A DNA stretch of 64,000 bases from Trichaptum fuscoviolaceum (taxonomy: Eukaryota > Basidiomycota > Agaricomycetes > Hymenochaetales > Trichaptaceae), in contig CAJSYZ010000004.1 in NCBI GenBank assembly GCA_910574455.1, positions 806,001 to 870,000 on the forward strand, written 5' to 3'. Below, piece by piece: positions 12,234-23,938 of the stretch. The notes beneath the pieces are model-generated. The model had not been told where the DNA came from, made no database searches, and worked only from the letters and a program-made list of their open reading frames with translations. How positions within the stretch are numbered: the stretch's first letter is position 1; the number at the start of each line of letters is the position of its first letter. The position numbers and the translations under genes are program-made.

Positions 12234-14255
12234 ATGTTCCTTCTCTTCGCCATAGCGTTCCTTTCCAAGCGCTGCGGCACTCATGTCGTACCCCTTCCTG
12301 TACCTACTTCGACATTCTCTGCGTATGAAGCGTCTATGTTCGCACGCGACGACCCTTCCCATGGTAGCTCGAGTCGAACAGTCCTGGACATCATTTGGAG
12401 CTGTCTCGCAACGACATTCGCGTGCACTTGGGTCTCTGTCCACCCGAACGTACCGTTCAAAGGAGAAGGCGAATGGACGCTGCGATTTCGGCGTGTCTAC
12501 CTTATGTTCTTCTCGATCCTCGCGCCGGAGTTCATGATCGTGTGGGCGTTCAAGCAGTGGAGGGGAGCCGTGATGATTAGGGAGGCTGTAAATGAAGCTC
12601 TTAAGAAGGCATCTCCAGATATTCGTATGTGCAGATCAAACCCTCGCTTTAAATATTATTAATCGAGCTGTAGAGAATCCAATTTGTACGCCATGGACAA
12701 CAACACACGGCCATCTCTTACAGATGGGTGGATTTCGCCTTATCGCTACTCAGCGGGAGAACTTCTTCTGCAAAGGCTTGGGCCCCGTTCTCCGTACCCT
12801 AAGTCCCTGGCGACGCGAGGATCTCATTCTCGAGCGCTTTCACTATCGACACGAGACTTCAGATGGCCAATGACTATGACCCGGACAATGGATCTACGGA
12901 TAACATCTGGGAATGCGCCCTTACCATCGACGCCCTTAAACGACTTCTCTCTGAGAGCCTCATTCGCTTCCCGACCATTACCGAGGACGAGATCAATGAC
13001 AAAAGTAAAGGCGACGCCCTATCCAAATGCATCGCTCTCTTGCAGCTCTCCTGGTTCATCGCCCAGATCATCACTCGTGCAGTGCAAGGCTTAGCGATCA
13101 CGGACATCGAACTCAGAGTCAGCCGCTCTCACTGGGCTAAACAGTGTCATGTACGTCTTCTGGTGGAGCAAGCCTCGCGACGTTCGATTCCCAGTGGTGA
13201 TTCGGACCAAGGGTGTAGAGGAACTGCTTGCGAAGAAATCCGAGGACATTACGTGGAGCTTCTCGGAATCGGAAGCAGGATTCGACTTTCGGAAACACCT
13301 CTGGTCGTCTTTCACCATGTCGACCAAAGAGATACTCAATTCCCTCGCCACGTTTCTCGTATCCTTATCTGGAACGATCGTGTGTGCACTCTCTAACTTC
13401 GCTAGGGTGGTTAAGCTCCTCCCTCGTAATCTCCATACGTGCTTCTCAAAACTCTATCGGAAGCTTGTGAGAACCTACGGAGACTTAAAGGGTAGCAAGA
13501 GCGAGGAACTAATGCGTACAAGGGACAATGAAAGCTATGTTGCGCTTGAGGTTGTCGACTTGGAGTCTCCTGGGGAAACTCGTGTCAGTTCGGATCGCTC
13601 AAGGAAAGATAAGTCTGTCATGACAATGAGTGTACTTCTTAATTTCCTATATCGTTGATTACCTGCTTATGCGATCTTGATCCAGCCAGTAAACATGATA
13701 CTATTTAGTATCAGCAAAGTTGTTGCGTGCTGTGTTATGTTCCTTCTCTTACTACCATTCTTCGCCGTAAAATTCGTACTGCTAAAACCCATAGAACAAA
13801 TTTTCAAGAATGACGCGGGGGACGACCTACCTCTTATCTCTATGATATTCTACAGCGAGAACGCAGGTACCAAACCACTTTTTAGTACTGCCTCTATCGC
13901 AGGCGCCTTGTTCGGAGGAGTCCACTGCCTCGCGTGGCATTTCAGTTCTCCGTCTCACGTCGAGCAGATAATGTGGAGAGCCGCGTCTTTGGGAATAGTT
14001 GGTGCGTGTGCCGTGACGCTCATGGGCACTTGGACCGTAAATTTCTTCGTTAATTTCGATCAAGATTCCACATTGATAAGCCTAATATTTCACGAGCCTA
14101 CTTTTCCGCTGAGTGGGTTCATAATGGTACTGGCTTGTGCAGTATACCCTGTATCCCGCTTGATGCTTCTTGCTCTCGCTATCAGTTCCCTTCGTTCTCT
14201 TCCTTCTTCTGCACTTGACGCTGTCAACTGGGTCGAGCTTATTCCTCACATTTGA
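12234..14255 (+). pseudogene. Multi-pass membrane protein M1 (WTTTHGHF family), frameshifted
   Basis: Start ATG 12234 (MFLLFAIAFLSKRCG, signal-like helix). Exon 1 (12234-12624) contains RTVLDIIWSCLATTFACTW, VHPNVPF, LMFFSILAPEFMIVWAFKQW. After a 49-bp intron, exon 2 from 12674 has PWTTTHGHLLQMGGF. Later come TITEDEINDKSKGDALSK, MYVFWWSKPRDVRFPVV, a variable polar region, then a C-terminal membrane block SIAGALFGGVHCLAW and SLRSLPSSALDAVNWVE, ending at 14255. Known: a large family of fungal multi-pass membrane proteins with unknown function. Odd: relative to M2 and M3, one extra base lies at about 13113-13125, between the ELE and MYxFWW blocks, and the frame also changes between 12790 and 12862 with no convincing intron. 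M1 is therefore probably dead, although its C-terminal block is well preserved. Confidence 0.7.
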
Positions 14256-15515
14256 ACCATGTACTCAGTACTACTCACTCCATTTATTTCGGGCCCGACG
14301 CATATTAATGAAGAATAGTTTATTCTTCTTTGCAAAAAGCATGACAGTCGGAAGAAAGGAAGAAAAGAAGAAGCCGTTGCGTGAAAGACACTGCCGACGT
14401 GCCGAGAAGCCAAATGAAATATGTAAGGCGGCACAGTTGGTCGTCATCCGGCCGAGAATCGCTACTCATTGATTGGGTGATGTCGTTCAAGTTGCGACTC
14501 GGAGCTCCGGCCTCTTTTTACTTTCATTTCTTCTCTTTTCTCGCCGACTTCATCCTTTATGAAAAGAAGAATAATTTGTTTGTGCATTTTGGGCAGAAAT
14601 ACACTTATGTCATCAATCTCGAAATTCAAGCAGACTCGGGTTGAGTTCAAATTATTGTATGATTATAAATAATTCACTATCGATACACATAACATGACAA
14701 CATATGTAACTATCTATCTCCAGCCTCCATCTCGAATCACTTTCTTAAGAACAGCAGTATTCCAATCAGAGAGTCATGTAGCATCAACTGCTTTGCTATT
14801 GTACAAAGAGTGGGAGTAAGAGAAGCAGTCATATTTTTATGATGCTTACTATTGTGCAGTTTGAGCCCTTGCATAACTGAGGGTCTACGTGTGTACACCT
14901 CCCCGGACGATCTGCTCCTTTCTAATTTAGATAACACCCTCGGTGGTGTAGAAAAGAGGGCGGGTGTTCTTTTTTTTGGTAAGAATATCCGGGTGCCCCT
15001 TTTTTGCACTTGCAGAATGTTCCAAAGCTTTACCAGAAGGTGAGCAATAACATGATTGTATATTATATGCAGACATTTGCACTAATAAAAGCCACAAACA
15101 TAGTTTTATTGCTAAATGATACTACTGTAGAGGTCGGAGGTGGGTCAGGCGGGGATATCCAGAAAAAATGTATGCCCTCCGACCTCCAGGGCCAAGTACA
15201 AAAAGTGGTATGAGCCGGCACCCGACCTGACCCGGCCCTTGAGTTGTTCACACTCACCATGATCAGCGGAGACAAGCTCTTTAAACCCATCCAAGTTGGC
15301 GGGACGGATAAAATAACTTGACCCGAGTCTCATCCTATACCGTTTCTCTTCGACACTTAGACATAGATTGTGATAGCTTATATGCTAACATGTCACTAAG
15401 TCAAAGAGCTAAACTCCAGGAAGTGATTGGTAACACTAGTACACAAGATTGCTGATATACAAATAATCAAAGCTAATTAGCGAAATAGAAGGAAAGCGAT
15501 CTGTTGATATGTTTT
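14256..15515. other. Intergenic, no gene supported
   Basis: AT-rich, with short homopolymer runs. There are inverted GTCGGAGG/CCTCCGAC words near 15130-15185. No coding signal is visible on either strand. Confidence 0.45.
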
Positions 15516-16963
15516 CTATACCACTTCGGCCCTAGTGTCCTGATTCCGTCGTTCGAGCTCAATTTCCGATGCTTTTTGCATCGTTTCCGTTGTCTCGGAG
15601 TTGGTGTCGCAGTCGACTTCCGTCACTTGCGTGATACAATCTATGCCGAAGCTGTTTCCGCGGTTACGATTGAACCGACTGATCTTCGAAATGCCCTGGA
15701 CGTTGGAGGTGAAGATAATACTACTTGTGTCACCTATGGAGATGCCGAGTCCGACTCGAATCATGATGAGGGAGAAAGCGATTCCCTGTTTTGAGTTATC
15801 AGATCAGATGCGTCAAAAGGATCATATAGCTTATATGCTTACTATGACGTGGACCAACTGTGTCGGGAAACGATGATAGAGCAAGAATTCAGTTAAGACT
15901 CATTCTGCTGTAGATTAGTCTCACCTGTAAGAAGGGTACATATAAGGACCAGTCATTTTTCACGTATGTGACAAGAAACCAGACGAGAAAGGCGGAGTAG
16001 AGCGCGCCTGACTCAATGACCGTGATGGCGACCTTTGTCAGATAGCGATCTTCCTTCGCTCCGTAATTTTGGCGCTCTATGGACCATAGCCTATACGCAA
16101 TCAAACCTGTGTTTGTTGAAAGACTTGCATAAGCTTTACTATATTGTAAGCAAATACCGATCGGCGAGGACTCACCAGTGCAAGTAAGGTTCATCGCCAA
16201 CGTGAGAGCCATGAATGATTGGATCCATGCACTCGGTGAGAAAATAGAAGAGCTGGGTTTGGCCATACCCTCCATAACGAGCGAGCCGATGGTTGCAACT
16301 TAAATATCCTTAGAGACACAAAATGCATAGCATGAAGTTATCGCAAACCTGCACTCCCAAGATAGACCGCGCCGGCAGGAATTAATATCCGTTTGTCTCT
16401 TCCGTACACGACGTACATGCGATATACCTAAGGATCATTAATCAGACTTATAAAGCAGATTCATAGGATTTGCGCTCACGATGAAAGTATCTCCCATTAG
16501 CGTTTGAAGCCCGTACAAACTATCCTGAAACATGTACGACCCGGTTGATGTTGGGCTGAGATATCCGAGAGCGCCTCCCGGTTTGTCTCTTTTGTCTATT
16601 AGAGCTGTCTTCGCTCTAACATAGGTTACTCCCAGATGCTTGCAGCCACAATAGTCAATGAGCCTTGCTTACGTTCTTCCGGGTCAATGTTTAGGAGAAC
16701 ACACCATAGTTGCCACTACCACCATCACCGTCACTATGAACAAGGGTGCCCAATTCCTCGGTTGTGTCGGCTTTCGAAGGACAAACATGATGTATACTAT
16801 TCCGACGTATAGCACGACGAAGATTCCTAATATCGAGAAGAAAGAGTTTACGTGACAGTGGTCAGCATCACGCGGGAGTAATAAGTTGAAGATAGAACAC
16901 ACCATAACTTAATGCAGCCAGCACTATGGACAGGAGGTATGCATGCTCGAGGCTGATGGCCAT
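15516..16963 (-). CDS. Seven-helix membrane protein, paralog C
   Basis: Start ATG 16963 (MAISLEHAYLLSIVLAALSYG). Exons joined by short introns give IFVVLYVGIVYIMFVLRKP, APLFIVTVMVVVATM, HLGVTYVRAKTALIDKRD, QDSLYGLQTLMGDTFI, YRMYVVYGRDKRILIPAG, ATIGSLVMEGMAKPSSS, WIQSFMALTLAMNLTCTG, LIAYRLWSIERQNYG, VIESGALYSAFLVWFLVTY and GIAFSLIMIRVGLGISIGD, followed by a polar tail ending DTRAEVV at 15516. Seven hydrophobic segments and a cytosolic-looking Ser/Thr/Glu-rich tail fit a seven-helix receptor-like topology. No stop or frameshift was seen. It belongs to the left unit of the C+K1 / D+K3 segmental duplication. Function is unknown. Confidence 0.75.
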
Positions 16964-18304
16964 GGTGGACAACGATGACGAAGGGTAATGGCGAAGAACG
17001 ACTTTTGCACTATTCCGCTATGAGTATATACGTAGTCACATAAGTACCTTCCAGCTCTAGCGCGGATGGAGATACTGTATGAGAGAGCCGAAGTGAGGTG
17101 ATGCGGAGAGGCATTCGAGACGGCTGGAGCGTCCAACCAGATTCTACTGTGTTAGATTCAGTCTGTATGCACAACATACGCAGACTCCGACTGCGGCTCA
17201 ATTGACAAGGGCCGTCGCATTTTTTGTATCCACGTATAGTAATTTGGCCGCACACTGGCATCATGTTGCGGAGCCGCGAACGGAACCATCAAATACTCAC
17301 GACTAACCCGGAGCTCTCCAGTAAAGACCTTTACAGATAACCCGAACCTAGGAGGTCTTATCTGGATCAAGATTGAGCCATTTTTCTCGTTGAAGAGTTG
17401 TTATGCCTTCAAACTGTGACCGTCCGCGCGTAGTATAATTCGTACAGGAAAAGCAAGACTTGGGGACCCGGACCCGGTACTACCGGTACAAGCTTACGGA
17501 GTACTCCCGGGTCAATCTTCTCTCTTATCCGGAAAGTACTGACGGGCCTTGGAGGTAGGGGTCGAAGCTTCATAAATACTATCCGAGCAGTGTGAGCCTC
17601 TGTAGGGATTGTCAAGGTTCCTCCTAGATCGACGAGACTAATGGTACCAATTTTGTCTCCCCGGGCCTGAACTGGCGGATTGTCCCTAAAGTCGTCGAGT
17701 AGAACTGAAGGAAATCTGCCTTGGTGGGTTAGTATCCCGGGCCAGCAAGCTGGACATTCCAATTGCTCAGAGTGCATTTCCCATCGCTCCGAGACTTCTG
17801 TAGGGACAGAATCAGCCCAAATTACACCGGAAGGGAGTGTCAGTCACCTTCTTGCTCCCGCGGTTGTCTTTTGCTTCGATAAAAACGAGACGATAGAGCT
17901 CTTCATCGCATCGGGTACGCCCGAGTGCAAGGCGACGCGCTCAAACATGCTGACATCCAGAAATATGGGCCGCCTCTACAGAGGGCTCTAATAATGGGAT
18001 CCTGGACGTCATGCTCTTCTCTTTTGGTGCACATCCTCGTTCAGCATCATCATGGGCGGGTTTGTCGTTGACCCGCCGGAGATCAGTACACACGTGCCCT
18101 AGTACGACTCGGAGTCGTTTCCCACGGGCGCCACGAACTTGAAGACACTGGAGGGCCTTACTTGCGCGGTCACCGTCACCAAGCACACTGCTTAGTCCAA
18201 GTACAACGATCTATGCTCTTGTTCAAGTTGCTGCTCTCGCCATTTCTGACACATGATAATGAGTTTGTAGTTGCCTCTCCTTCTCTCAGTAACCGATATC
18301 AACG

Positions 18305-19290
18305 ATGCAGCCAGTGGATATTTCAGTAGATCCTTCCGCAGAAGTCGTACAGGAGGACGGTATCCTTCCTTTCGACAAGCTGTTGTTGGGAATGACGTGG
18401 TGGAGGGATCATCAACAGATGCTTGAAAGCCATGGATACTTACTCCGTCCTCGCCTGCGGCCTGGTTGGGTCCCTTCCTGGCTCAACTCTGAGAAGGTAC
18501 CTATATTGTCCGAGGATGGTGCGGTGAGCCTGGTGAGTAATGATAATGCCCTCAAATCACATAGATCTGAGATCCTCAAGCAATATTGTACCATAGATGC
18601 AAAACGCTTGTCCGACGGGGCAACCATAATCATCAAACGCGTAAGAAAGGACGCAAACGAGTCGACCATAGCCTAGCTTATATCATCCCAGTCTACCAGG
18701 CAAGATCCAAGAAATCACTGTGTTCCAATCTTCGAAATATTCTTTGACGAAGGCGAGGGTGTCGAATTTATGGTAATGCCAATATTGCGAAGATAAAACG
18801 ACCCACCTTTCTTCGCTGTCAATGAAGTCGTAGTCTATATCAGACAGACGCTCGAGGTGAGCGATAAGCTTTATAAAAAGTGCTCAGTACTTACCAACTG
18901 GGTGAAGGGCCTCTCATTCATGCATGAGAAGGGAGTTGCGCATAGGTAAGCCAATACAGCTTTTCTTGCAGTAGGCATTACTTAACATTAACAGGGACTG
19001 CTCGGATCTGAATGTTATGTATGATGCCGCCGGAATATATCCCAAAGGCTTCCATCCCGTTGTAACCGGTCGGGATGCAATTTACAACAGACAGGCCTCC
19101 CCTTTACATCGACACGATGTCCCATCCGTTCGATAATACTTCACAGACTTCGGTATATCCTTTAAGTTCGATGACTCTGGTGAACGAAGGCTCGTTACAG
19201 GAAGAGCATGCCTGGATAAAGAGGTTCCGGAGCTGTCGTCTGAGGCTGTCAAGCATTGGGACAGAACGCTTGAGACAGCCTTCCTCAGCC
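18305..19290 (+). pseudogene. Kinase-like protein K1, dead copy
   Basis: ATG 18305 opens MQPVDISVDPSAEV, a leader shared only with K3. Then come TWWRDHQQMLESHGYLLRPR and RLRPGWVPSWLNSEK, IIIKRVRKD (beta-3 Lys), HCVPIFEIF, SFMHEKGVAHR, DCSDLNVMYD, YFTDFGISF. Breaks: TAG 18674-18676 where paralogs have Gln (CAG), TAA 18793-18795 after PILR, TAA 19134-19136 before YFTDFG. The end diverges after DKEVPELSSEAVKHW, so the C-terminal helical lobe is missing. It is clearly non-functional. Confidence 0.8.
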
Positions 19291-19449
19291 AATCACCGTC
19301 CAGAAACATAAGAATTATCTGAAAGAAAGACAAACCTTTGAAGAAGTGACAATACTTCACATGTCTTGATTTCAGTCAGCCTCTTATGTTTCCCGTGAGT
19401 GTACCGCCCGGACTTACCTTCCCATCACGACCATCATCTCATCGATGAC

Positions 19450-20784
19450 ATGTCAGAAAGTATTGTAGGTCCATCTGACAGTACAACTTCACAGGAGATC
19501 ATACCCCCTACAAACAAGTTACTTCCTGCGGAGATATGGTGGAGAGACCATCAAAAGATGCTTGAGAAGCATGGATACCTGCTTCGTCCACGCTTGCGAC
19601 CTGGTTGGATTCCTTCTTGGCTCAATTCAAAGAAGCATCCTTTACTTTTCGAAGACTCCGCTGCATTTCTCGTGAGTAGACTATGAGCTACATTCTGTGT
19701 CTGTCCTACTGAGCAAATACGAAGCACCCATTTGCTGTCGATGCTACACGTCTCTCAGATAGGGCAACGGAAGTGATAAAGCGAGTTCGGAAGGGAACAA
19801 GTGAAATATCGATCGCGCAATTTCTCTCTTCCGACTCGCTCAGGAGAGACCCGAGAAATCACTGCGTCCCAATAATCGAGAGTTTCTGCGACGAAAGTGA
19901 ACCTGCAATTGAGTTCCTCGTCATGCCGATCCTACGAAAGTTCAATTCACCACCTTTCTACGTTGTTAGTGAAGTTGTGGACTTCATACGGCAGACTCTT
20001 GAGGTAAATCTACACATGATAACATGTCGTACACTGACTTGACTTGCACTTTCCTTAACATTAAGGAACTCGTATTTATGCACGGACAAGGCGTCGCACA
20101 TAGGTGAGCCTGCAAAGACTCGGACACGAAGCTGCGATGGATTAATGATATTGAAACTGTACAGAGATTGTTCTGATTCGAACATAATGTTCGATGCGAC
20201 CGGAATGTACCCAAAGGGATACCATCCTGTCCGCACCATCCTAGAAGCATCCTATAAGAAGGAGGCGTATCCCTTGCGCCGTCGTGACGTTCCTTCCGTC
20301 CGTTACTACTTCACGGACTTCGGATTATCTTCCCGATTTGATGACGATAGCGAACCGAGGCTCGTTATAGGGAATAGAGCTCAAGATAAAGAGATTCCGG
20401 AGCTTTCGCTCACGAAACCATACGACCCTTTTGCCGTTGACATCTTTACCTTAGGGAACGCATATGGGAGAAAACTACGTGAGGTAATGTGCATTTTGCC
20501 ACAATCATTAATATCTGACGGTTATCATGCCCCAGATTTACTCAAATGTCTACTTTCTACGTACATTGACGGACGCTATGACGAAAAAAGAGCATGCGAG
20601 ACGACCGACTGCTAAGGAGGCCCTCGAATTGTTCGAAGGGCTTGTTGAAGGTGTTCCTGCATATAATCTTCAATGGAGACTACAAGAGCACAATGCGAGT
20701 CGCATAAGTGCTTGTATTCGGGTTGCTGTATCAGTCAGAGATATCTGCTTCACAAAAACAAGGAATAGACTTTGTACGTCGTAA
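19450..20784 (+). CDS. Kinase-like protein K2, intact, 368 aa
   Basis: Exons 19450-19671, 19725-20003, 20066-20103, 20165-20483, 20536-20784 join in phase. Start chosen at MSESIVGPSD because the same leader starts paralogs K4 and K6. The N-terminal family signature is WWRDHQKMLEKHGYLLRPR then RLRPGWIPSWLN; there is no glycine-rich loop. Kinase core: EVIKRVRKG (ATP Lys), HCVPIIESF, EFLVMPIL (hinge side), catalytic loop HRDCSDSN, TDFGLS (Mg-binding Asp), PYDPFAVDIFTLGN (subdomain IX), RRPTAKEALELFE (subdomain XI). Known: this fold is widespread in Agaricomycetes as uncharacterised protein-kinase-domain proteins. The catalytic-loop Lys (HRDxK) is replaced by Ser, so activity is uncertain, though tyrosine kinases also lack Lys there. 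No membrane segment or signal peptide is visible, so it is probably cytosolic. It lies between the two units of the segmental duplication. Confidence 0.85.
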
Positions 20785-21038
20785 CTTATGCGACTCACCA
20801 GAGCCTGACCTTGTCAACAACAGTTAAAGGAAATCTGAATCCATAACTTATGTTTATCACCTATGCTCATTCCATATACTCCGTCTTTAATCTAATTCTC
20901 AGGCATCGCTGCCTCTAACACATCTCTAAGTCGAGGATCTAAAGATAGTATGTGACTGGTAATATACAAAAATACAAAGGTAGAAATAATCAAAGCAAAC
21001 TAGCACAGCTTAAAGAAAGCAATCTGTTGTATTATTTT

Positions 21039-22507
21039 TTATACAGCTTCAGCCCTAGTGTCGCTCACGTTTGCACCTAACACGCTGGACTGGTTCCGGA
21101 GCTCAATTTCCGAAGCTTTTTGCATCGTTTCCGTTGTCTCGGAGTTGATGTCGCAGTCGACTTCCGTCACTTGCGTGATACAATCCATGCCGACGCTGTT
21201 CCCGTGGCCAATGATGAAACGATCCATCCTCGAAGTGGCCTGGACTTGTGTGGTGAAGATAACACTATCACTATGGTCACTTATGGAAATCCCAAGTCCA
21301 AGTCGAATCATGATCATGGAGAAAGCGATTCCCTGATATGAGCTACCAGATAAGATGAGTCAAAAGGATCATGAAGTTTACAGGCTTACTATGACGTAGA
21401 CCAGCTGTATCGGGAAATGATGATAGAGTTCAATTCAGTTGAGGCTCATTTCGTTATGAATTAGTCTCACCTGAAAGAAGGGTATTAATACGGACCAGCT
21501 ATTCTTCACGTATGTAACGAGCAGCGACACAAGAAAAGCAGAGTAGAGCGCGCCAGACTCAATGACCGTGATAGCGATCTTTGTCAGATAGCGATCATTC
21601 TTCGCTCCGTACCATTGGCGCTCAATGGACCATAGCCTGTACGCTATCAATCCTGTGGTAATTGAAGAATTACATTAGCATCACAATGTAGTAAGCAACT
21701 ACCGATCGGCAGGGGCTCACCGGTGCAAGTCAAGTTCACCACCAATGTGAGCACCGTGAATGATTGGATCCATGCACTCTGTGAGAAAAGAGAAGAGCCA
21801 GGTTTGGCCGTACCCTCCTTAACGAGCGAGCCGAAGGCTGCAGCTAAAATATCTTAGAGATACAAAATGCATAGTATGAAATTACCGCAAACCTAAAATC
21901 CCAAGATAGACCACGCCTGCAGGAATTAAGATTCGTTTGTCTCTTCCGTACACGACGTACATGCGATATACCTAGGCATCATTAATCAGACTTCTATAGC
22001 AGATTCATAGGATTTGCGCTCACGATGAAAGTATCTCCCATTAGCGTTTGAAACCCGTACAAAGTGTCCTGAAGCATGTACGACCCATTTGATGTTGGGC
22101 TGAGATATCCGAGAGCGCCTCCCGGTTCGTCTCTTTTGTCAATTAGAGCTGTCTTCGCTCTAACATAGGTTACTCCCAGATGCTTGCAGCGACAATAGTC
22201 AATGAGCCTTGCTTACGTTCTTCCGGGTCAATGTTTAGGAGAACACACCACAGTTGCCACTACCACCATCACCGTCACCATTAACAAGGGTGCCGAATTC
22301 CTCGATTGTGTCGGCTTGCGAAGGACAAAGATGATGTATACTATTCCGACGTATAGCACGACGAAGATTCCTAATATCGAGAAGAAAGAGTTTACGTGAC
22401 AGTGGTCAGCATCACGCGGGAGTAATAAGTTGAAGATAGAGCACACCATAACTTAAGGCAGCAAGCACCATGGACAGGAGGTATGCATGCTCGATGCTGA
22501 TGGCCAT
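21039..22507 (-). CDS. Seven-helix membrane protein, paralog D
   Basis: Start ATG 22507 (MAISIEHAYLLSMVLAALSYG). Segments match C closely: IFVVLYVGIVYIIFVLRKP, APLLMVTVMVVVATV, GDTFI, FGSLVKEGTAKPGSS, LIAYRLWSIERQWYG, VIESGALYSAFLVSLLVTY, IPFFQ, IMIRLGLGISISD. The tail ends DTRAEAV at 21039. No disabling change was seen, although several positions differ non-conservatively from C (for example TLVVNLTCTG for TLAMNLTCTG). It belongs to the right unit of the segmental duplication with K3. Topology and unknown function are as for C. Confidence 0.7.
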
Positions 22508-22738
22508 GGTGGACGTCGATGACGAAGGGTAATGGCGAAGAACGACTTCCGCACCATTCCGCTATGAGCATATATGTATCACGCGCGGATGGAGATACTG
22601 TACGAGAGAGCCGATGTGAGGTGATAAAGAGAGGCATTCGAAATGGCTGGCCAACCAAAGTCAGCTTTGTTAGATCAGCCTGTACATGTATGCACAACTC
22701 TCCCGACTGCGGCTCAACTTTGTATCCTCGTATAGTAA

Positions 22739-22950
22739 CTAGATAGCGGGCCGAGCTTCTCCGGCAGATCCCTTACTCCCCTTCAAGTTGGACGGAAAAG
22801 GAAAGAAAAAAAGAGGCCCTGAGAGGGGATAACTTATGTAATTAGATCTAATTAGAAAGTGACGTGAAGCTCGGAGAAAATGGCACTTTCTCACAGGAAT
22901 TACTCCCATCGGGACTCTTCGGGAGTAAGGGAATTTACCCCCCACACGAG
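22739..22950 (-). mobile_element. Short Helitron-like element H2, with an empty site in the sister unit
   Basis: Read on minus, the element ends GCCGgagaagctCGGC, a few bases, CTAG (22742-22739), then TTACTATAC. The left duplication unit has the uninterrupted stretch at 17225-17270, where the same TTACTATAC is preceded by AAA, so the 3' boundary is supported by an empty site. No target-site duplication is seen, as expected for Helitrons. The 5' side, near the shared word AATTCCCTTACTCCC, has also lost about 25 bp of host sequence relative to the left unit. Confidence 0.65.
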
Positions 22951-23938
22951 CCGCGAACGGAATATAGAGCTTCCCAGTAAAGACACAGATATCCCAGACC
23001 TAGAATATCTCATCCGACAGCGGATCAAGATTGAGCCATTTCTTTCGCTGAAGGGTTATTATGCCTTCGACCGCGCGTAGTATAATACGTGCAGGAAAAG
23101 CAAGACTTGGGGACCCGGACCCGGTACTACCGGTACGAGCTTACGGAGTACTCCCGGGTCAATCTTCTACTGCTCTTATCTGGAAAGTACTGACGGGAGG
23201 GATCGACGCTTCATAAATGTTATCCGAGCAGTGTGAGCCCCTGTAGGGATGGACAAGGGTTTTCCCAGATCGGCGAGTCTGATGCGGTACCGAGAATCTG
23301 GAATTATATCTCTTCCTGAACTGGCGGATCGGCCCCAAAGTCGTCGAGTAGAACTGAAGAAGAGTTGCCTTGGTGTGTTCGTATTCAGCAAACTGGACAT
23401 TGCAATTGCTCAGAGTGCATTTTCCCAATGCTCCGGGATTGTTGTAGGGACAGAATCAGCCTAAGTTGTACGAAACAGGGAGTGTAAGTCACCTTCTTGC
23501 TCCCGCCGTTGTCTTTCGCTTCGATAAAAACAAGACGATAGGGCCCTCATCGCATCGGGCACGACTGAGTGAAGCAAGGCGGTGCGCTCATAGAGGCTGA
23601 CATCCAGAAAGCATGGACCGCATCCGCACACCCACGTTCAGTATCATGATGGGCGAAGTTTTCATTGACCCGCCGGATCTCTGCACGCGTCCCTCAACTT
23701 GAAGCTGCCCAAACTGGTCCTTCTCAACATGAGTCCTTTCCCACGGGTACCACTTAGCTTTTTTGGTCACTTTGCGTGGTCACCTCATCACTTATACTAC
23801 TACTTCATAGTCCGATTACAAGGCTCTATGCTCTTATTCAAGTTTCTGCCCTCGCCTTTTCTGACACATGATAATGAGTTCGTAGTCGCCACTTTCTCCC
23901 TCTCCAGGCTCTCCTTCTCTCAGTAACCTATGTCGGCG

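Larger units (their letters stand above)
15516..19300. repeat. Segmental duplication, left unit (paralog C + spacer + K1)
   Basis: Collinear with 21039-25236. Besides the two gene pairs, the non-coding spacers match: for example the stretch from 17420 (GTAGTATAATTCGTACAGG, then TTGGGGACCCGGACCCGG) recurs from 23078. Intergenic similarity shows that the whole segment was copied, not just the genes. The right unit carries an extra Helitron-like insertion that this unit lacks. Confidence 0.8.
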
